A stretch of DNA of 64,000 bases from Enteractinococcus helveticum (GTDB lineage: Bacteria; Actinomycetota; Actinomycetes; Actinomycetales; Micrococcaceae). Shown piece by piece: positions 20,152-29,612 of this stretch. Each line of letters begins with the position of its first letter. Position 1 is the first letter of the stretch. Location: assembly GCF_001657475.1 (NCBI RefSeq), contig NZ_LXEY01000022.1, forward strand, positions 248,001 to 312,000, written 5' to 3'. Under the pieces are notes generated by a model. The model was given only the letters and a program-made list of their open reading frames with translations. It did no database searches and was not told the DNA's origin. Position numbers and translations under genes: made by a program.

Positions 20152-23100
20152 GTGAGCCGCGAGAAACATGACGTCGAGCTAGACGATGTAGCGCTGTCTG
20201 CCGACCCGGTCGACGAAAACATCGATGTGGCGGCAGCCGAATCTGACCATGAAGTTGAATCGGACGGTCTCAGCGACAACAGCGTATCAGCTGCTGAAAG
20301 CGTATCTGACGAAGATCAAGACACCGTTGATCCGGTTGAGGTTGCCGAACACGACTTTTCACGCTGGCTGTCCGAGATCGCCACGGGTACCGAAACCGAC
20401 ACGATGCTGCGCTATGCGCCCACGAAGTCGAACTCGATCGACATCACCCACTCGCAACCCAGTGGGCTGACCCAGTTCTTATCTGCTCGACGCACCCGGT
20501 TGACCACGCTGCTGCGGGATCAGCCCGGCATGCAGAGCAACATCGATACGGCCGAAACCATTGATGCCAAGGTTCAAGAGCTGCTGGCTGATCGCGGCAT
20601 CAACGTCGGCTATTTGGCAGCTGGGCTGGCAACCTGGCGAGTCACCGAAGACGGCATCAACCAACAACTGTCCGCACCGGTGCTGTTAGCGCCGATACGG
20701 TTGGCTGCTCGACCCAATCGCGATGACTACGACGTCCAAATCGTAGGGGCCGCCCGCCTCAACCCAGCACTGGTACGCTACTTCGCGGATCAATATGGCA
20801 TCTCGTTGGACGCACAAAGCCACGAGGAAGCCGCCTATACCACTGCCAAGCTCGAACCACTGCCTGCCTTGGAATTACTGCGTGCCCACACCACCAAAAT
20901 CCGTGGACTCGTGGTGGAGCACAGGCTGCTCATTTCCACGTTTGCTGATCTGTCCGACACCGCATCGCGCGAAGTCGTGGACCCTGATCATGAAGTCATC
21001 GGCAAACTCTATGAAGTCGGTGCCGGAACCGAAGACGCCGTCCACCTGGATCAAGCTCCAAAGCTGGTGCACAAACCAACACCTTTGGATGAACGCGATC
21101 CTGCAGACGAAGTGCTGGTGGTCGATCTGGATCGATCGCAGCAACAAGCTGTCGATCACATTCTTGCCGGCGAATCACTGGTTGTTTCTGCTCCACCGGG
21201 TACCGGTCAGACCCAAACCGCGGTGGCCGCTGCCGTTGGGCTGGCAGCGCAGGGCAAACGGACCCTGGTGATTGCTGAAAAAACCTCAACGCTCACCGAA
21301 TTTTCGAACAGGCTTGCCGGTTTGCAGCTTGAGCCCCTGGTCTTGGGTGTACAGGCTGATACCGGGTCTAGAGAAGTCACCGAACAACTGATTCGCTCCT
21401 TACTGTCTGCAGAACGTGCCAAGGAGCCCGCGGTACGGCGTATTCACCAAACTCTTCGTGATGTGCGGAGCCAGCTGGTTGACCATACGAATTCGTTACA
21501 CGAAGTACGTGAGCGCTGGCAGTGCTCGCCAGTTCAGGCGATGAATGAACTGGTCACGTTGATGAATGCAGACCCGGCCCCGGCCACTTCGGTACGGTTG
21601 AAGCGTTCGGTCCTAGATGCCACCGTCGACCGCAAAGAAGTCGCAGAACAACTGCGCTATGCTGCTGAACTTGGGGCCTTCGACCAGTCATCTACCGAAT
21701 CGCCTTGGTATGGTGCACGCTTGCGCAACGTTCATGAGGCGGAAGCGGCGCTTGATCTTGCTCAGCAAGTGCACGATGATCTTGGTGATGTCGCCCCGCG
21801 GTTAGAAAGCGCAACCTCACACGCGCAATTGACCATGGGCGGCAGCATCGAAGAGTGGACCAAACAAGTCGAATTGCTGCGCGAAGTGCGTGACACGCTG
21901 GACAAGTTCACCCCCGATATTTTCGACCGCCCCGTCACCGATCTCATTGCAGCCACTGCAACCGGCGCCTGGCGAAAAGAACACAATATCGATATGTCAG
22001 CTATGACGCGCACCCGGTTGCGCTGGCTGGCGCGCGAATACATCCGCCCTGGCGTTGATGTGCCCAACCTGCACGAAGCGCTCATCAAAGTCCAAGACCA
22101 GCTCACCGGCTGGAACCAGTGGACTACCTCAAAGCGCAATCCGGTCATCCCGACCGGGGTGGAAGCCCTGGCCGAGGACACCCACCAGCTATATGACAAC
22201 CTCAACCGGTTACAAGACATGCTCGCCCCGGCAAGCACCGAAGCACAGCATCTGACCCGCATCGATGCCGGAGACCTGCACGACGTACTCTCCCAGCTGG
22301 TAGACGATGCCCAAACCTTGCACACGCTGCCGGAACGCACCATCGTCATTGACCAGCTCACCGAGCAAGGCCTAGACGAGCTGTTAATCGATTTCCAGCA
22401 GCGTGGTGTTACCGCAGACCAGGTCACCCTGGAGCTGGAAGTTGCCTGGTGGCAATCCGCTCTGGAAGCCATGGTCTCAGCCGATGAACATCTTGCAGCG
22501 ACCACCGGACGACAGCTGGCCCGCCTGGAAGAAGAATTCCGCATCGCCGATACCGCGCACCTGGAATCCGGGCCCTCGCGCGTCCGACACAAACTCGCAG
22601 CGACCTGGGAGAAAGCGACCCGTGACTACCCAGATGCTGCCGACTCGCTGCGTCGTCTGCTGCGCACCGGTGCGGCAACGGTAGAAACCATACTGGGTAT
22701 CAATCCCAAACTGCTTCAGCCGCTGGTGCCGATCTATACGACCTCACCGTTGGCGTTGGCCGATTTGGCATCCTGGATTACCTTCGACACGGTGCTGATC
22801 CTGGACTCCGAAACCATCGGTCTAGCCACCGGAATGGGCGCAATTTCACGCGCCAACCAAGTGGTTGCCTTCGGTGATGCCGTCTCCGGTCGACCCGTGG
22901 GCTTCCATGTCTCCGTAGACCCCACGGCACGCGCTGCACAACCCCGCCAAGCCGAATCCGTGCATGAAGCCCTCAGCCGGGTGCTACCATCGGTGCCGCT
23001 GAAGGTCATGCATCGCGGAGTCAACCAGTACTTGGCTCGAACCCTGGGTGATCAGCTCTACAACGGTGGACTGGACCGGGCACCGACCCCGCAAGAAATA

Positions 23101-24066
23101 GCCACCAGCTCCCAGACCGGCATCACGGTGGAATATCTCACGGCTCCAGGCAGCCCAGGCATGGGCGACGACGGCGTAGAATCCACCACCGCAGAAGTGA
23201 CCCGCACCGTCGATGCGGTGTTTGAACACTTCAAAAACAAACCCGAAGAATCCCTGGTCGTGATTGCTGCCAACCCGGCACACGCCCGCAGGATCGCCGA
23301 ATCGATTCGCTACAATCTGCCAAACCATCGCTGGGCGATGAAGTTCTTCAGCACCGAAACCTCCCCCAACGGTCAAGGCTTTGTCGTCGCACCGATGGAA
23401 CGTGCGCACGGCCTGGTGGCCGATCATGTGATCTTCACCCTGGGCTACGGTCGAACCTCGACCGGCAAAGTTGTGCATCACTTCGGACCGCTGTCTGAAC
23501 TCCACGGCGTGGAATACTACGCGACCGCATTCACCCGCGCCCGTCGTCAGATCACCGTGTTTACAGCAATTCACCCGCAGGAAATCAATACCGACAACCT
23601 CATGTCGGGGGCCAAACACTTCTGGGAATTACTCATCAACCTGCCCGCCACGGTTGGCCCGCCGGTCAAGGCACCAGAATCCGAACCGTTGGACCATATC
23701 AGTCACGACTTCGTCCAACACCTGTCCGCACGCGGTGCCGCGTATCATTTCGACACCAAAGAGTTCACCGACTTGCTGCTGTACACACCGCAGCACCACC
23801 GGCCGGACTACTACTCCGAAAAATACCTGCCCGTTGCAGTCAGCTATGACGGGGCGACTCGCTACCACCGCACACCAGTACGCACCAGGACTCGCACCGT
23901 GCCCGCTCAGCTGACCAAATTTGGTTGGCACAACGAAGGGCTGTGGGCAATCGACGTCTTTACGGATCCACTGGGTGTAGCCAATAGTTTTGCCGAGAAG
24001 CTCCAGCTACCGGAACAAGCCGGCTACCTCGACTATGACGATCACGACCAGCATAACTATGGCTAA
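20152..24066 (+). CDS. Giant degenerate SF1-helicase-like AAA protein
   Basis: A 1304-residue protein with an acidic, disordered N-terminus (about 1-75), a domain at 90-330, then a UPF1/SF1-type ATPase. Walker A is APPGTGQTQT (about 347-356): the essential Lys is Gln. The segment where motif II belongs reads LILDSETIGLATG instead of a DEAQ box, then VVAFGDAVSG (motif III-like). Motif VI is recognisable as AFTRARRQI (about 1126). Between these lies a long, mostly helical insertion. It resembles UPF1/DUF4011-type helicases but may not hydrolyse ATP. GTG 20152 was chosen because AGGAAGG lies 6 bases upstream. It follows the guaA hairpin and overlaps the next small gene by 8 bases. Confidence 0.75.
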   Translation: MSREKHDVELDDVALSADPVDENIDVAAAESDHEVESDGLSDNSVSAAESVSDEDQDTVDPVEVAEHDFSRWLSEIATGTETDTMLRYAPTKSNSIDITHSQPSGLTQFLSARRTRLTTLLRDQPGMQSNIDTAETIDAKVQELLADRGINVGYLAAGLATWRVTEDGINQQLSAPVLLAPIRLAARPNRDDYDVQIVGAARLNPALVRYFADQYGISLDAQSHEEAAYTTAKLEPLPALELLRAHTTKIRGLVVEHRLLISTFADLSDTASREVVDPDHEVIGKLYEVGAGTEDAVHLDQAPKLVHKPTPLDERDPADEVLVVDLDRSQQQAVDHILAGESLVVSAPPGTGQTQTAVAAAVGLAAQGKRTLVIAEKTSTLTEFSNRLAGLQLEPLVLGVQADTGSREVTEQLIRSLLSAERAKEPAVRRIHQTLRDVRSQLVDHTNSLHEVRERWQCSPVQAMNELVTLMNADPAPATSVRLKRSVLDATVDRKEVAEQLRYAAELGAFDQSSTESPWYGARLRNVHEAEAALDLAQQVHDDLGDVAPRLESATSHAQLTMGGSIEEWTKQVELLREVRDTLDKFTPDIFDRPVTDLIAATATGAWRKEHNIDMSAMTRTRLRWLAREYIRPGVDVPNLHEALIKVQDQLTGWNQWTTSKRNPVIPTGVEALAEDTHQLYDNLNRLQDMLAPASTEAQHLTRIDAGDLHDVLSQLVDDAQTLHTLPERTIVIDQLTEQGLDELLIDFQQRGVTADQVTLELEVAWWQSALEAMVSADEHLAATTGRQLARLEEEFRIADTAHLESGPSRVRHKLAATWEKATRDYPDAADSLRRLLRTGAATVETILGINPKLLQPLVPIYTTSPLALADLASWITFDTVLILDSETIGLATGMGAISRANQVVAFGDAVSGRPVGFHVSVDPTARAAQPRQAESVHEALSRVLPSVPLKVMHRGVNQYLARTLGDQLYNGGLDRAPTPQEIATSSQTGITVEYLTAPGSPGMGDDGVESTTAEVTRTVDAVFEHFKNKPEESLVVIAANPAHARRIAESIRYNLPNHRWAMKFFSTETSPNGQGFVVAPMERAHGLVADHVIFTLGYGRTSTGKVVHHFGPLSELHGVEYYATAFTRARRQITVFTAIHPQEINTDNLMSGAKHFWELLINLPATVGPPVKAPESEPLDHISHDFVQHLSARGAAYHFDTKEFTDLLLYTPQHHRPDYYSEKYLPVAVSYDGATRYHRTPVRTRTRTVPAQLTKFGWHNEGLWAIDVFTDPLGVANSFAEKLQLPEQAGYLDYDDHDQHNYG

Positions 24067-24283
24067 AACTCCTGATGCTCACGACGACGCGGCTGCACAA
24101 GCAGATCCGCCGCGTCGCAAGCGGCGACCACGTCGTGCCACCGCTCCAGGCACCGGTCCGGCCTCAGCAGACGGCGCGGAACCGCGCTTAGACGACGTCC
24201 AACCCAAAGCAAAGCAACCCAAGAAGCCGCCGCTATCAGAACGTGACCGCTGGATGCTGGGCGAAAAACCCCCGCACTATTAA
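24059..24283 (+). CDS. Small basic protein, function unknown
   Basis: A 74-residue protein from ATG 24059, which overlaps the end of the helicase-like gene by 8 bases. It is a basic, Pro/Arg/Lys-rich disordered chain (PPRRKRRPRRA) ending in the short motif SERDRWMLGEKPPHY. Small proteins with a similar ending follow the same large gene in other Micrococcales, as far as I recall. The overlap implies translational coupling and suggests it works with its neighbour. The longer upstream frame (from 23990) lies inside the helicase gene and is not used. Confidence 0.65.
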   Translation: MAKTPDAHDDAAAQADPPRRKRRPRRATAPGTGPASADGAEPRLDDVQPKAKQPKKPPLSERDRWMLGEKPPHY

Positions 24284-24897
24284 ACCCAGTGGAATCCTCT
24301 GGCAGCCGTCACCACGGCCTGCACGGCAAGATCGTGTGCTTCGACCGGAAATGCTCTGTCTGCTGCGTCAAATACCTCGTGATCAAACAGTGGCGTCACC
24401 AGCCACGGCATGCGATCGGTCAGCTGGGGGAGTTGCGCTAGGAACCGATCATAATAGCCCCCGCCTTTGCCCAGACGATACCCGGCGGTATCGGCGACCA
24501 AAGCAGGCACAAACACCACATCGGCATCTGCAACCTGTTCTGGTCCGAAGCGCTCACCTACTGGTTCTTTAATTGGTCCATAATCGGATGTGGCCATCTC
24601 CACGTCTGGAGTCCAACGGACCCACGACATCGAACGGTCACCGTGAGAAATGGGGACCCAGACCTCTACCCCATCATCGTGGAGGGCATGCATGACCGGA
24701 TCTGTATCGGGTTCGGTGCCAAACTTGATCGTCATCGTCACCTTGCCGGAAGGACGCTGGGCGGGCTCCAAACCGCGATACCAGTTCAGCAGATGATCAT
24801 TGAGCACCGCCGATTGATGTTGACGTTCCTGGTCGCCTAATTCCTTGCGCTGGGCAAAAAACTGCTTGCGAAGTGCATTCTTGGAATCCTGAGTCAT
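24280..24897 (-). CDS. 5-formyltetrahydrofolate cyclo-ligase
   Basis: A 205-residue enzyme that converts 5-formyl-THF to 5,10-methenyl-THF with ATP. Family markers are the N-terminal ALRKQFFAQRKEL, the substrate loop VPALVADTAGYRLGKGGGYYDRFL and the C-terminal HDLAVQAVVT. It recycles folate that the glycine cleavage system also uses. The start is ATG 24897; an upstream extension to 25032 would overlap the divergent GNAT gene and lacks family similarity. Its end overlaps the small gene upstream by 4 bases, in convergent orientation. Confidence 0.92.
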   Translation of the reverse strand: MTQDSKNALRKQFFAQRKELGDQERQHQSAVLNDHLLNWYRGLEPAQRPSGKVTMTIKFGTEPDTDPVMHALHDDGVEVWVPISHGDRSMSWVRWTPDVEMATSDYGPIKEPVGERFGPEQVADADVVFVPALVADTAGYRLGKGGGYYDRFLAQLPQLTDRMPWLVTPLFDHEVFDAADRAFPVEAHDLAVQAVVTAARGFHWV

Positions 24898-24970
24898 GAT
24901 CTCATTGTGACACTCGCTCCCACACAAGCAAACACACCATCGACGACCAGACCTCCTAGAATGGTGCATC

Positions 24971-25591
24971 ATGAGTCGTTTTTCTGCGCTACCTACAAGC
25001 TGGCCGGTCATCTTGGAACACGAAGACCTCATCCTGGCCCCGCTGCGCTACACCCATCGCAAACAGTGGTTTGAGGTTCGCAGACGCAACTACGACTGGT
25101 TGCAACCCTGGGAGGCCACTGACCCCACCGGCACCCACCAGGCCATGTCCTATTCGGCAATGGTGCGCGCCCATAACCGAGATGGGGCAGCCGGCGTTTC
25201 CTATCCCTGGGCGATTTTTACAAAGTCCGGACCGGACCAAAAACACCAATTGGTCGGTCAAATGATCGCAGCACCCGTGTTGTGGGGATCTATGCGCACG
25301 ACGACGTTGGGGTACTGGGTGGATCAGGCCCATGCGGGCCAGAATATTGTGCCTCGGTCGGTTGCCTTAGCCAGTGACTACTTATTAACTCGAGTGGGTC
25401 TGCATCGCATTGAAATTAATATAGTGCCGGATAACGCCGCCTCCATACGCGTGGTAGAAAAACTCGCACTCCGGTCAGAAGGAATCCGAAAAGACTATAT
25501 CCACATCAATGGAACCTGGCGCGATCACGAATCATTTGCTATAACGCGAGATGAATTACCACCCGGCGGGCTCTTATCCCGGTTGACATAA
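24971..25591 (+). CDS. GNAT acetyltransferase, RimJ/RimL-like
   Basis: A 206-residue GNAT enzyme. The N-terminal half has LAPLRYTHRKQWFEVRRRNYDWLQPWEAT; the acetyl-CoA region includes TTLGYWVDQAHAGQNIVPRSV and the C-terminal NIVPDNAASIRVVEKLALRSEG, characteristic of the RimJ/RimL group that acetylates protein N-termini. A TAGAAT hexamer (24957-24962) ends 8 bases before ATG 24971, so the mRNA may be leaderless. It is divergent from the folate cyclo-ligase. The true substrate is not predictable. Confidence 0.88.
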   Translation: MSRFSALPTSWPVILEHEDLILAPLRYTHRKQWFEVRRRNYDWLQPWEATDPTGTHQAMSYSAMVRAHNRDGAAGVSYPWAIFTKSGPDQKHQLVGQMIAAPVLWGSMRTTTLGYWVDQAHAGQNIVPRSVALASDYLLTRVGLHRIEINIVPDNAASIRVVEKLALRSEGIRKDYIHINGTWRDHESFAITRDELPPGGLLSRLT

Positions 25592-25669
25592 CCATTTATC
25601 TGGTCAAACCCGGCAACACACGACCATGAAATCGACCACTTTCAGATACCGCAGTATATCGTAATAGGC

Positions 25670-26503
25670 GTGGACACTCGCATCCGAGAGCTTGAAGAGT
25701 CGCTAGCCGCTACGCTCGGATTTCTTCCCGAAATCGATATCGCCACTTCGATAGTGGTGGTGGTTGTAGTCGTAGCCGGCTTGACTTTGCTTGCCCGACG
25801 ACCGGATGTGGTTCTGCGCACCCGTCAACGACGTGAATCCCGCCAACGAAGGAAAGCAATGCATTCTTCCCCCACTTCGACGCACTCCGGCGGCACTGGA
25901 TTCTCAATTCGCTGGGGCCGCTTAAGTATTTTTGCGCTCGGAGCCCTCTCACTGATCACCACGCTGATTGCCGGCCTCGCCGGAATCTTTGGTGCAGGAA
26001 CCTGGCTACTGGCCGGGATCTGTTTGCTCATCACCGCAGGATGCTACGGTATCCTGCGCGGTTTGGTCATCTTGGACTCCAAAAAGCGCGCCCGCGAACG
26101 CGAACAACTCACCATTTCTGAAGGCCTTGAGACCTCCATTGCTACCTACACCACGGATCAACAGCGCCTAGCTTCTCTGGCTCACCGCAATGATGAAGTT
26201 TTTGACTTTGCTGATGAACCAGAACAGCAGCAACAGGCCATCGAAGAAGATACCGAAGAGCCGGTAGCGGATGCTCCGGCCCCGATTCCGGCCCGGATCC
26301 CGCTGCCACGTCCGATCTATTTGGACGCTCCTGAAGTGACTCGTGAAGCACCACAGCCAATGGAAACACCACAGGAGCCCACTCCAACGCGCGACGTGCA
26401 GCTTTCGGAAGGCGTCTCAAGCGAATACCAAGAAAAGATCGCCGAAAAAGCCAACACCCGTTTAGACCTGGACAAAGTTCTCAACCGTCGTCGGGCGATC
26501 TAA
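25670..26503 (+). CDS. Membrane protein with long disordered C-terminal tail
   Basis: A 277-residue protein with an N-terminal hydrophobic helix (ATSIVVVVVVVAGLTLLA), a basic linker, two adjacent hydrophobic helices (about 85-107 and 110-130), then a long charged tail rich in Glu and Pro that ends DLDKVLNRRRAI. I do not recognise a characterised family; the architecture suggests a bitopic or polytopic membrane anchor with a cytoplasmic interaction tail. The start is GTG 25670. It precedes the phosphotransferase by 13 bases, so the two may share a transcript. Confidence 0.7.
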   Translation: MDTRIRELEESLAATLGFLPEIDIATSIVVVVVVVAGLTLLARRPDVVLRTRQRRESRQRRKAMHSSPTSTHSGGTGFSIRWGRLSIFALGALSLITTLIAGLAGIFGAGTWLLAGICLLITAGCYGILRGLVILDSKKRAREREQLTISEGLETSIATYTTDQQRLASLAHRNDEVFDFADEPEQQQQAIEEDTEEPVADAPAPIPARIPLPRPIYLDAPEVTREAPQPMETPQEPTPTRDVQLSEGVSSEYQEKIAEKANTRLDLDKVLNRRRAI

Positions 26504-26516
26504 GGTCTAGCGCAAA

Positions 26517-27710
26517 ATGTTCACCGGTGGGTTTGGGCCATTTCAGGCTACCCAACTCACCGAGTTGCTCAGTGACGTCCTGAACCGCTCGGGCCGTCAA
26601 CTGCACCACGCCGTACTGCGTGACGTCCAATACCGCAGCGGTCACTACTATGCCATTGTGGAAGCCACCGTTCGCCTGCCCGGGGGAGAGGCGAGCCAAG
26701 CTTTCTACGGTATGACAACCGCACAAGTACCACTTGACGCCGTCGGCTATTTCGCCACCATTGCTGATATCGACATTTTTGTGTGGCAACACCCCGCTGA
26801 TCCATTGCTGCCGGGTTTACGATTAGCTGCCACGCCGGCACAGGTTCGGGAGCATTTCGCTCCCGACAGAGAATTAACCGCGTTGAGCGCAGTGATTTAC
26901 CGGCCACTGAATCGCGCGGTGTTTCAAGCTCGACTGGCACCCACGAGCGCCGGTGGACTCAGTGACACGCTCTTTCTGAAAGTCCTACGCTCGGGGACCG
27001 CCCAACCGGTCTACGCAATGCATCAGCTGCTGGCTGCAGCACACGTTCCGGTGGTGGCTCCGGTAGCGGAACCAGCCTCGGACGTCCTGGCGCTGGCAGG
27101 CGGCAGGGGCATGCCGCTGGGCGACTATACCCGAGCCGAGGGGGCACATAACCGCTTTGATCCCCTGGAGCTGATCGATGTGTTGGATCGGTTCCCCGCA
27201 GAAGTCATGCAACAACCCCAACACGCCTCCTGGGCGGATCGTCACCAGGAATTTATAAGCTCCGCACGGCGCGCGATGCCACAAGAAAGCGAACGGGTCA
27301 CCCGGTTGGGTACTAGACTCGAACGCGCCCACGACAATATCCGGCTTGGACCGATTGTGCCCACCCATGGTGATCTGTATGAGGCTCACATTCTGGTGGA
27401 TCCCGTCACCGGTAAAATACAACACCTCTTAGATGTTGATGGGGCAGGTCCCGGCTATCGGGTGGATGACTATGCATGTTTGGTCGGACACCTAGCGGTC
27501 TTGGGGTACAACGATCCGCAACCGTGGGGCTGGCAAACCGCTATGGTCACGTTCCAGCGCCTGGCGGAGCATACTGATCCCAGGACCTTGGCGGTGCGAG
27601 CCGCGGCTGTTGTCATCAGTCTTATCCCGGCGTATCAACCCGATGCCGATGCCCAAGCCCGGGGCGCAGCGTATCTGACGATTGCAGAAGCCCTCATGGA
27701 TCTGGCCTAG
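26517..27710 (+). CDS. Phosphotransferase of the aminoglycoside-phosphotransferase (APH) fold
   Basis: A 397-residue kinase-like protein. The catalytic loop reads PTHGDLYEAHILVD (Brenner motif HGDxxxxNxxxD with His in place of Asn), followed by the metal-binding motif LLDVDGAGPG. An N-terminal lobe precedes these. Such APH-fold proteins phosphorylate small molecules including sugars and maltose; the substrate here is unknown. The catalytic-loop Asn position is His (YEAHILVD), which is worth noting. It converges on the TPR gene, overlapping it by 4 bases. Confidence 0.75.
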   Translation: MFTGGFGPFQATQLTELLSDVLNRSGRQLHHAVLRDVQYRSGHYYAIVEATVRLPGGEASQAFYGMTTAQVPLDAVGYFATIADIDIFVWQHPADPLLPGLRLAATPAQVREHFAPDRELTALSAVIYRPLNRAVFQARLAPTSAGGLSDTLFLKVLRSGTAQPVYAMHQLLAAAHVPVVAPVAEPASDVLALAGGRGMPLGDYTRAEGAHNRFDPLELIDVLDRFPAEVMQQPQHASWADRHQEFISSARRAMPQESERVTRLGTRLERAHDNIRLGPIVPTHGDLYEAHILVDPVTGKIQHLLDVDGAGPGYRVDDYACLVGHLAVLGYNDPQPWGWQTAMVTFQRLAEHTDPRTLAVRAAAVVISLIPAYQPDADAQARGAAYLTIAEALMDLA

Positions 27711-29557
27711 TCTTCGAAAAAGGCCTCGGCGATGAAGTCATATTCCGGATCCAATGGCGCATCGATGCGAATCCGTTCGGCTTGCCGGCTCACTCGCTGG
27801 GCTTCAGTCTCATCGCCTTGACCTCGCAGCGCAGCAGCAAGCCCCAGCAGGGCCGCCTTGCGCAGTTGCGACTTGATGCCTTCGGCATCGGCAATCGTGG
27901 AAAACAGGGTGATGGCCTCAACCCACTTGTGTTTTTCGATCAGAAATTTCCCGGCCAGCAACTCGCAGCAGTGGCCCATAGCCAGCTCTGCTTCATCCTC
28001 AAACATGTCGGCGGCCGTCAGCGCGGTGGCCACAGCTTTATTCGTTTTGCCAAATATCGCATAGGCCCGGGCCTTCAACCGGGTCAGATCTGCGGCTACA
28101 TACCGCACGTCGTCGTTACTAGCCAGCGTGATCGCCTGATCATAGAGTTCCAGACCCTCGGGCTTGGTTTGTTCGCACAACAATTTGGCAAGTTCGCGCA
28201 ACCCTTGGGTTTCGACAATCGGATCCTCGGACGCCTTGCCCATCTCAACGGCCTGACGCAGCAGCTCCTCGGCCTGGGCATAGACCTCGTCATCCTTGGT
28301 TTCAGCCAGCTTCATCCCGGCAGCCAGACTGGTTCGGGCGGCCTCGCGAACACGATCGACCTTGAGAAACGCATCAATGGAATCCCGCCAGTGTTTTACG
28401 GCGTCCTGATAACGCTCCTGACGGCACACCGCATTCCCCAGATCAATCAAGGCATGCGCTAGCACATGGTGGTTGCCGTTAAGCCGTTCACGAGTCACCA
28501 GTCCGGACAACACCTCTTCGGCCTCGGTCACTTCGCCGGCATCCAGCAGTTGGTGTCCCAGTGCAGCAACCAGGCCCGAGGTTTCTTCGACCTCACCCTG
28601 TTCTGCCTGATCCACCGCAACCCGCCAGGCCAATACGGACAGCTGGTGTTTCTCCGCGCGACGGGCAACCGATGCCACCAGCGACGCCGCCGAGGCAGCA
28701 CCCGGACGAATTTGCAGGCGCGCATAAAGTTCTAGGGCGCGCATGCCAAACGTGGCGGCTTGTTTCATGTCATTGCGGTGATGAGCGATAACTGCCTGCA
28801 TCATCCACATCGCGGCACGCACAGCCCGGTTGCAGCCGGAATCTAAAATCGCCTGTGACAGCTCATCGGCGTCATCCACCTCTTCATTCATGAATTTCAG
28901 GTGGGCCAAAAACATTTCAGTATTCGCCAACGAACCAGCCGAGAGTCGGTAACCGGCTTCAGCACGACGACGCTGCAACGCCACGGCTTCGTCGATTGAT
29001 GCCAGGGCCTCATCGGCTCGCATCTGGCTCATCTGATGCACAGCGAGACCAATCAGAACATCGGTCAGTACGGTATCGATGGAGTCCAAAGAACGCTCTT
29101 GCTCGGCGACGCCCTGTAATACGGTGGCAGCAAAACCATCAGCTTCGGCAAACAAAATCGAACCGAGCTGGTCTTCCATTTCGGCCTGATGCGTCTGGCC
29201 GAGCGAGCGCAGCAACTTGGTGCGCTGCTGGATGGCATTGTGCATGCCGGTTTCGTCTTCAAGTTTGTGATGCACGCTCGACAGCAGCCGATACAAACCG
29301 AGCTTAACATCAGGATTGGTACCGGCACTGGCTAAGCCATGCGTGGCGCAGGCCAAGGCACGGTCTAAGTCATCGGCATAGGCGGCTTCGTGTGCCAGGT
29401 CTAACCAGCCACGAGCAGTATGTGCGAATTCTTGGTTTAAATCCGTTACCGTCGATCGATTGCCCAGTAATGCCCGAAGCTTCGGTTCGACAACTGAGGG
29501 GAGATGAGATTGGCTGTCTGGTCCATCAAATTCAGCCGACGACGACGAGAATTCCAT
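27707..29557 (-). CDS. Tetratricopeptide-repeat-like helical protein
   Basis: A 616-residue, almost entirely helical protein with repeated TPR-like pairs, e.g. LARGWLDLAHEAAYADDLDRA in its N-terminal part and ALIDLGNAVCRQERYQDAVKHW in the middle. There is no signal peptide or membrane segment, so it is cytoplasmic. Its length and repeat pattern suggest a scaffold or a regulator of the large actinobacterial TPR group. A TAGACT hexamer 7 bases before ATG 29557 suggests a leaderless mRNA. Divergent from the NUDIX gene. Function unknown. Confidence 0.75.
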   Translation of the reverse strand: MEFSSSSAEFDGPDSQSHLPSVVEPKLRALLGNRSTVTDLNQEFAHTARGWLDLAHEAAYADDLDRALACATHGLASAGTNPDVKLGLYRLLSSVHHKLEDETGMHNAIQQRTKLLRSLGQTHQAEMEDQLGSILFAEADGFAATVLQGVAEQERSLDSIDTVLTDVLIGLAVHQMSQMRADEALASIDEAVALQRRRAEAGYRLSAGSLANTEMFLAHLKFMNEEVDDADELSQAILDSGCNRAVRAAMWMMQAVIAHHRNDMKQAATFGMRALELYARLQIRPGAASAASLVASVARRAEKHQLSVLAWRVAVDQAEQGEVEETSGLVAALGHQLLDAGEVTEAEEVLSGLVTRERLNGNHHVLAHALIDLGNAVCRQERYQDAVKHWRDSIDAFLKVDRVREAARTSLAAGMKLAETKDDEVYAQAEELLRQAVEMGKASEDPIVETQGLRELAKLLCEQTKPEGLELYDQAITLASNDDVRYVAADLTRLKARAYAIFGKTNKAVATALTAADMFEDEAELAMGHCCELLAGKFLIEKHKWVEAITLFSTIADAEGIKSQLRKAALLGLAAALRGQGDETEAQRVSRQAERIRIDAPLDPEYDFIAEAFFED

Positions 29558-29564
29558 GACTCAT

Positions 29565-29604
29565 AGTCTAGTGATCACTTTGAGTAGGTTGCGACCACTA
29601 GACT
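29565..29604. promoter_or_regulatory. Divergent promoters of the TPR and NUDIX genes, in mirror symmetry
   Basis: Perfect 9-bp arms AGTCTAGTG (29565-29573) and CACTAGACT (29596-29604) each contain a TAGACT -10 hexamer, one per strand. Each lies 7-8 bases from the start codon of its gene (29557 and 29613), so both transcripts would be leaderless. No good -35 is visible. The symmetry may reflect only the two -10 boxes or also a shared operator. Confidence 0.5.
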
Positions 29605-29612
29605 GAGAAAAT

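Noticed and set aside
22984..23619. Minus-strand open frame of 211 codons inside the helicase-like gene
   Set aside because: It lies opposite conserved motifs of the helicase-like protein and has no family similarity or ribosome binding site.
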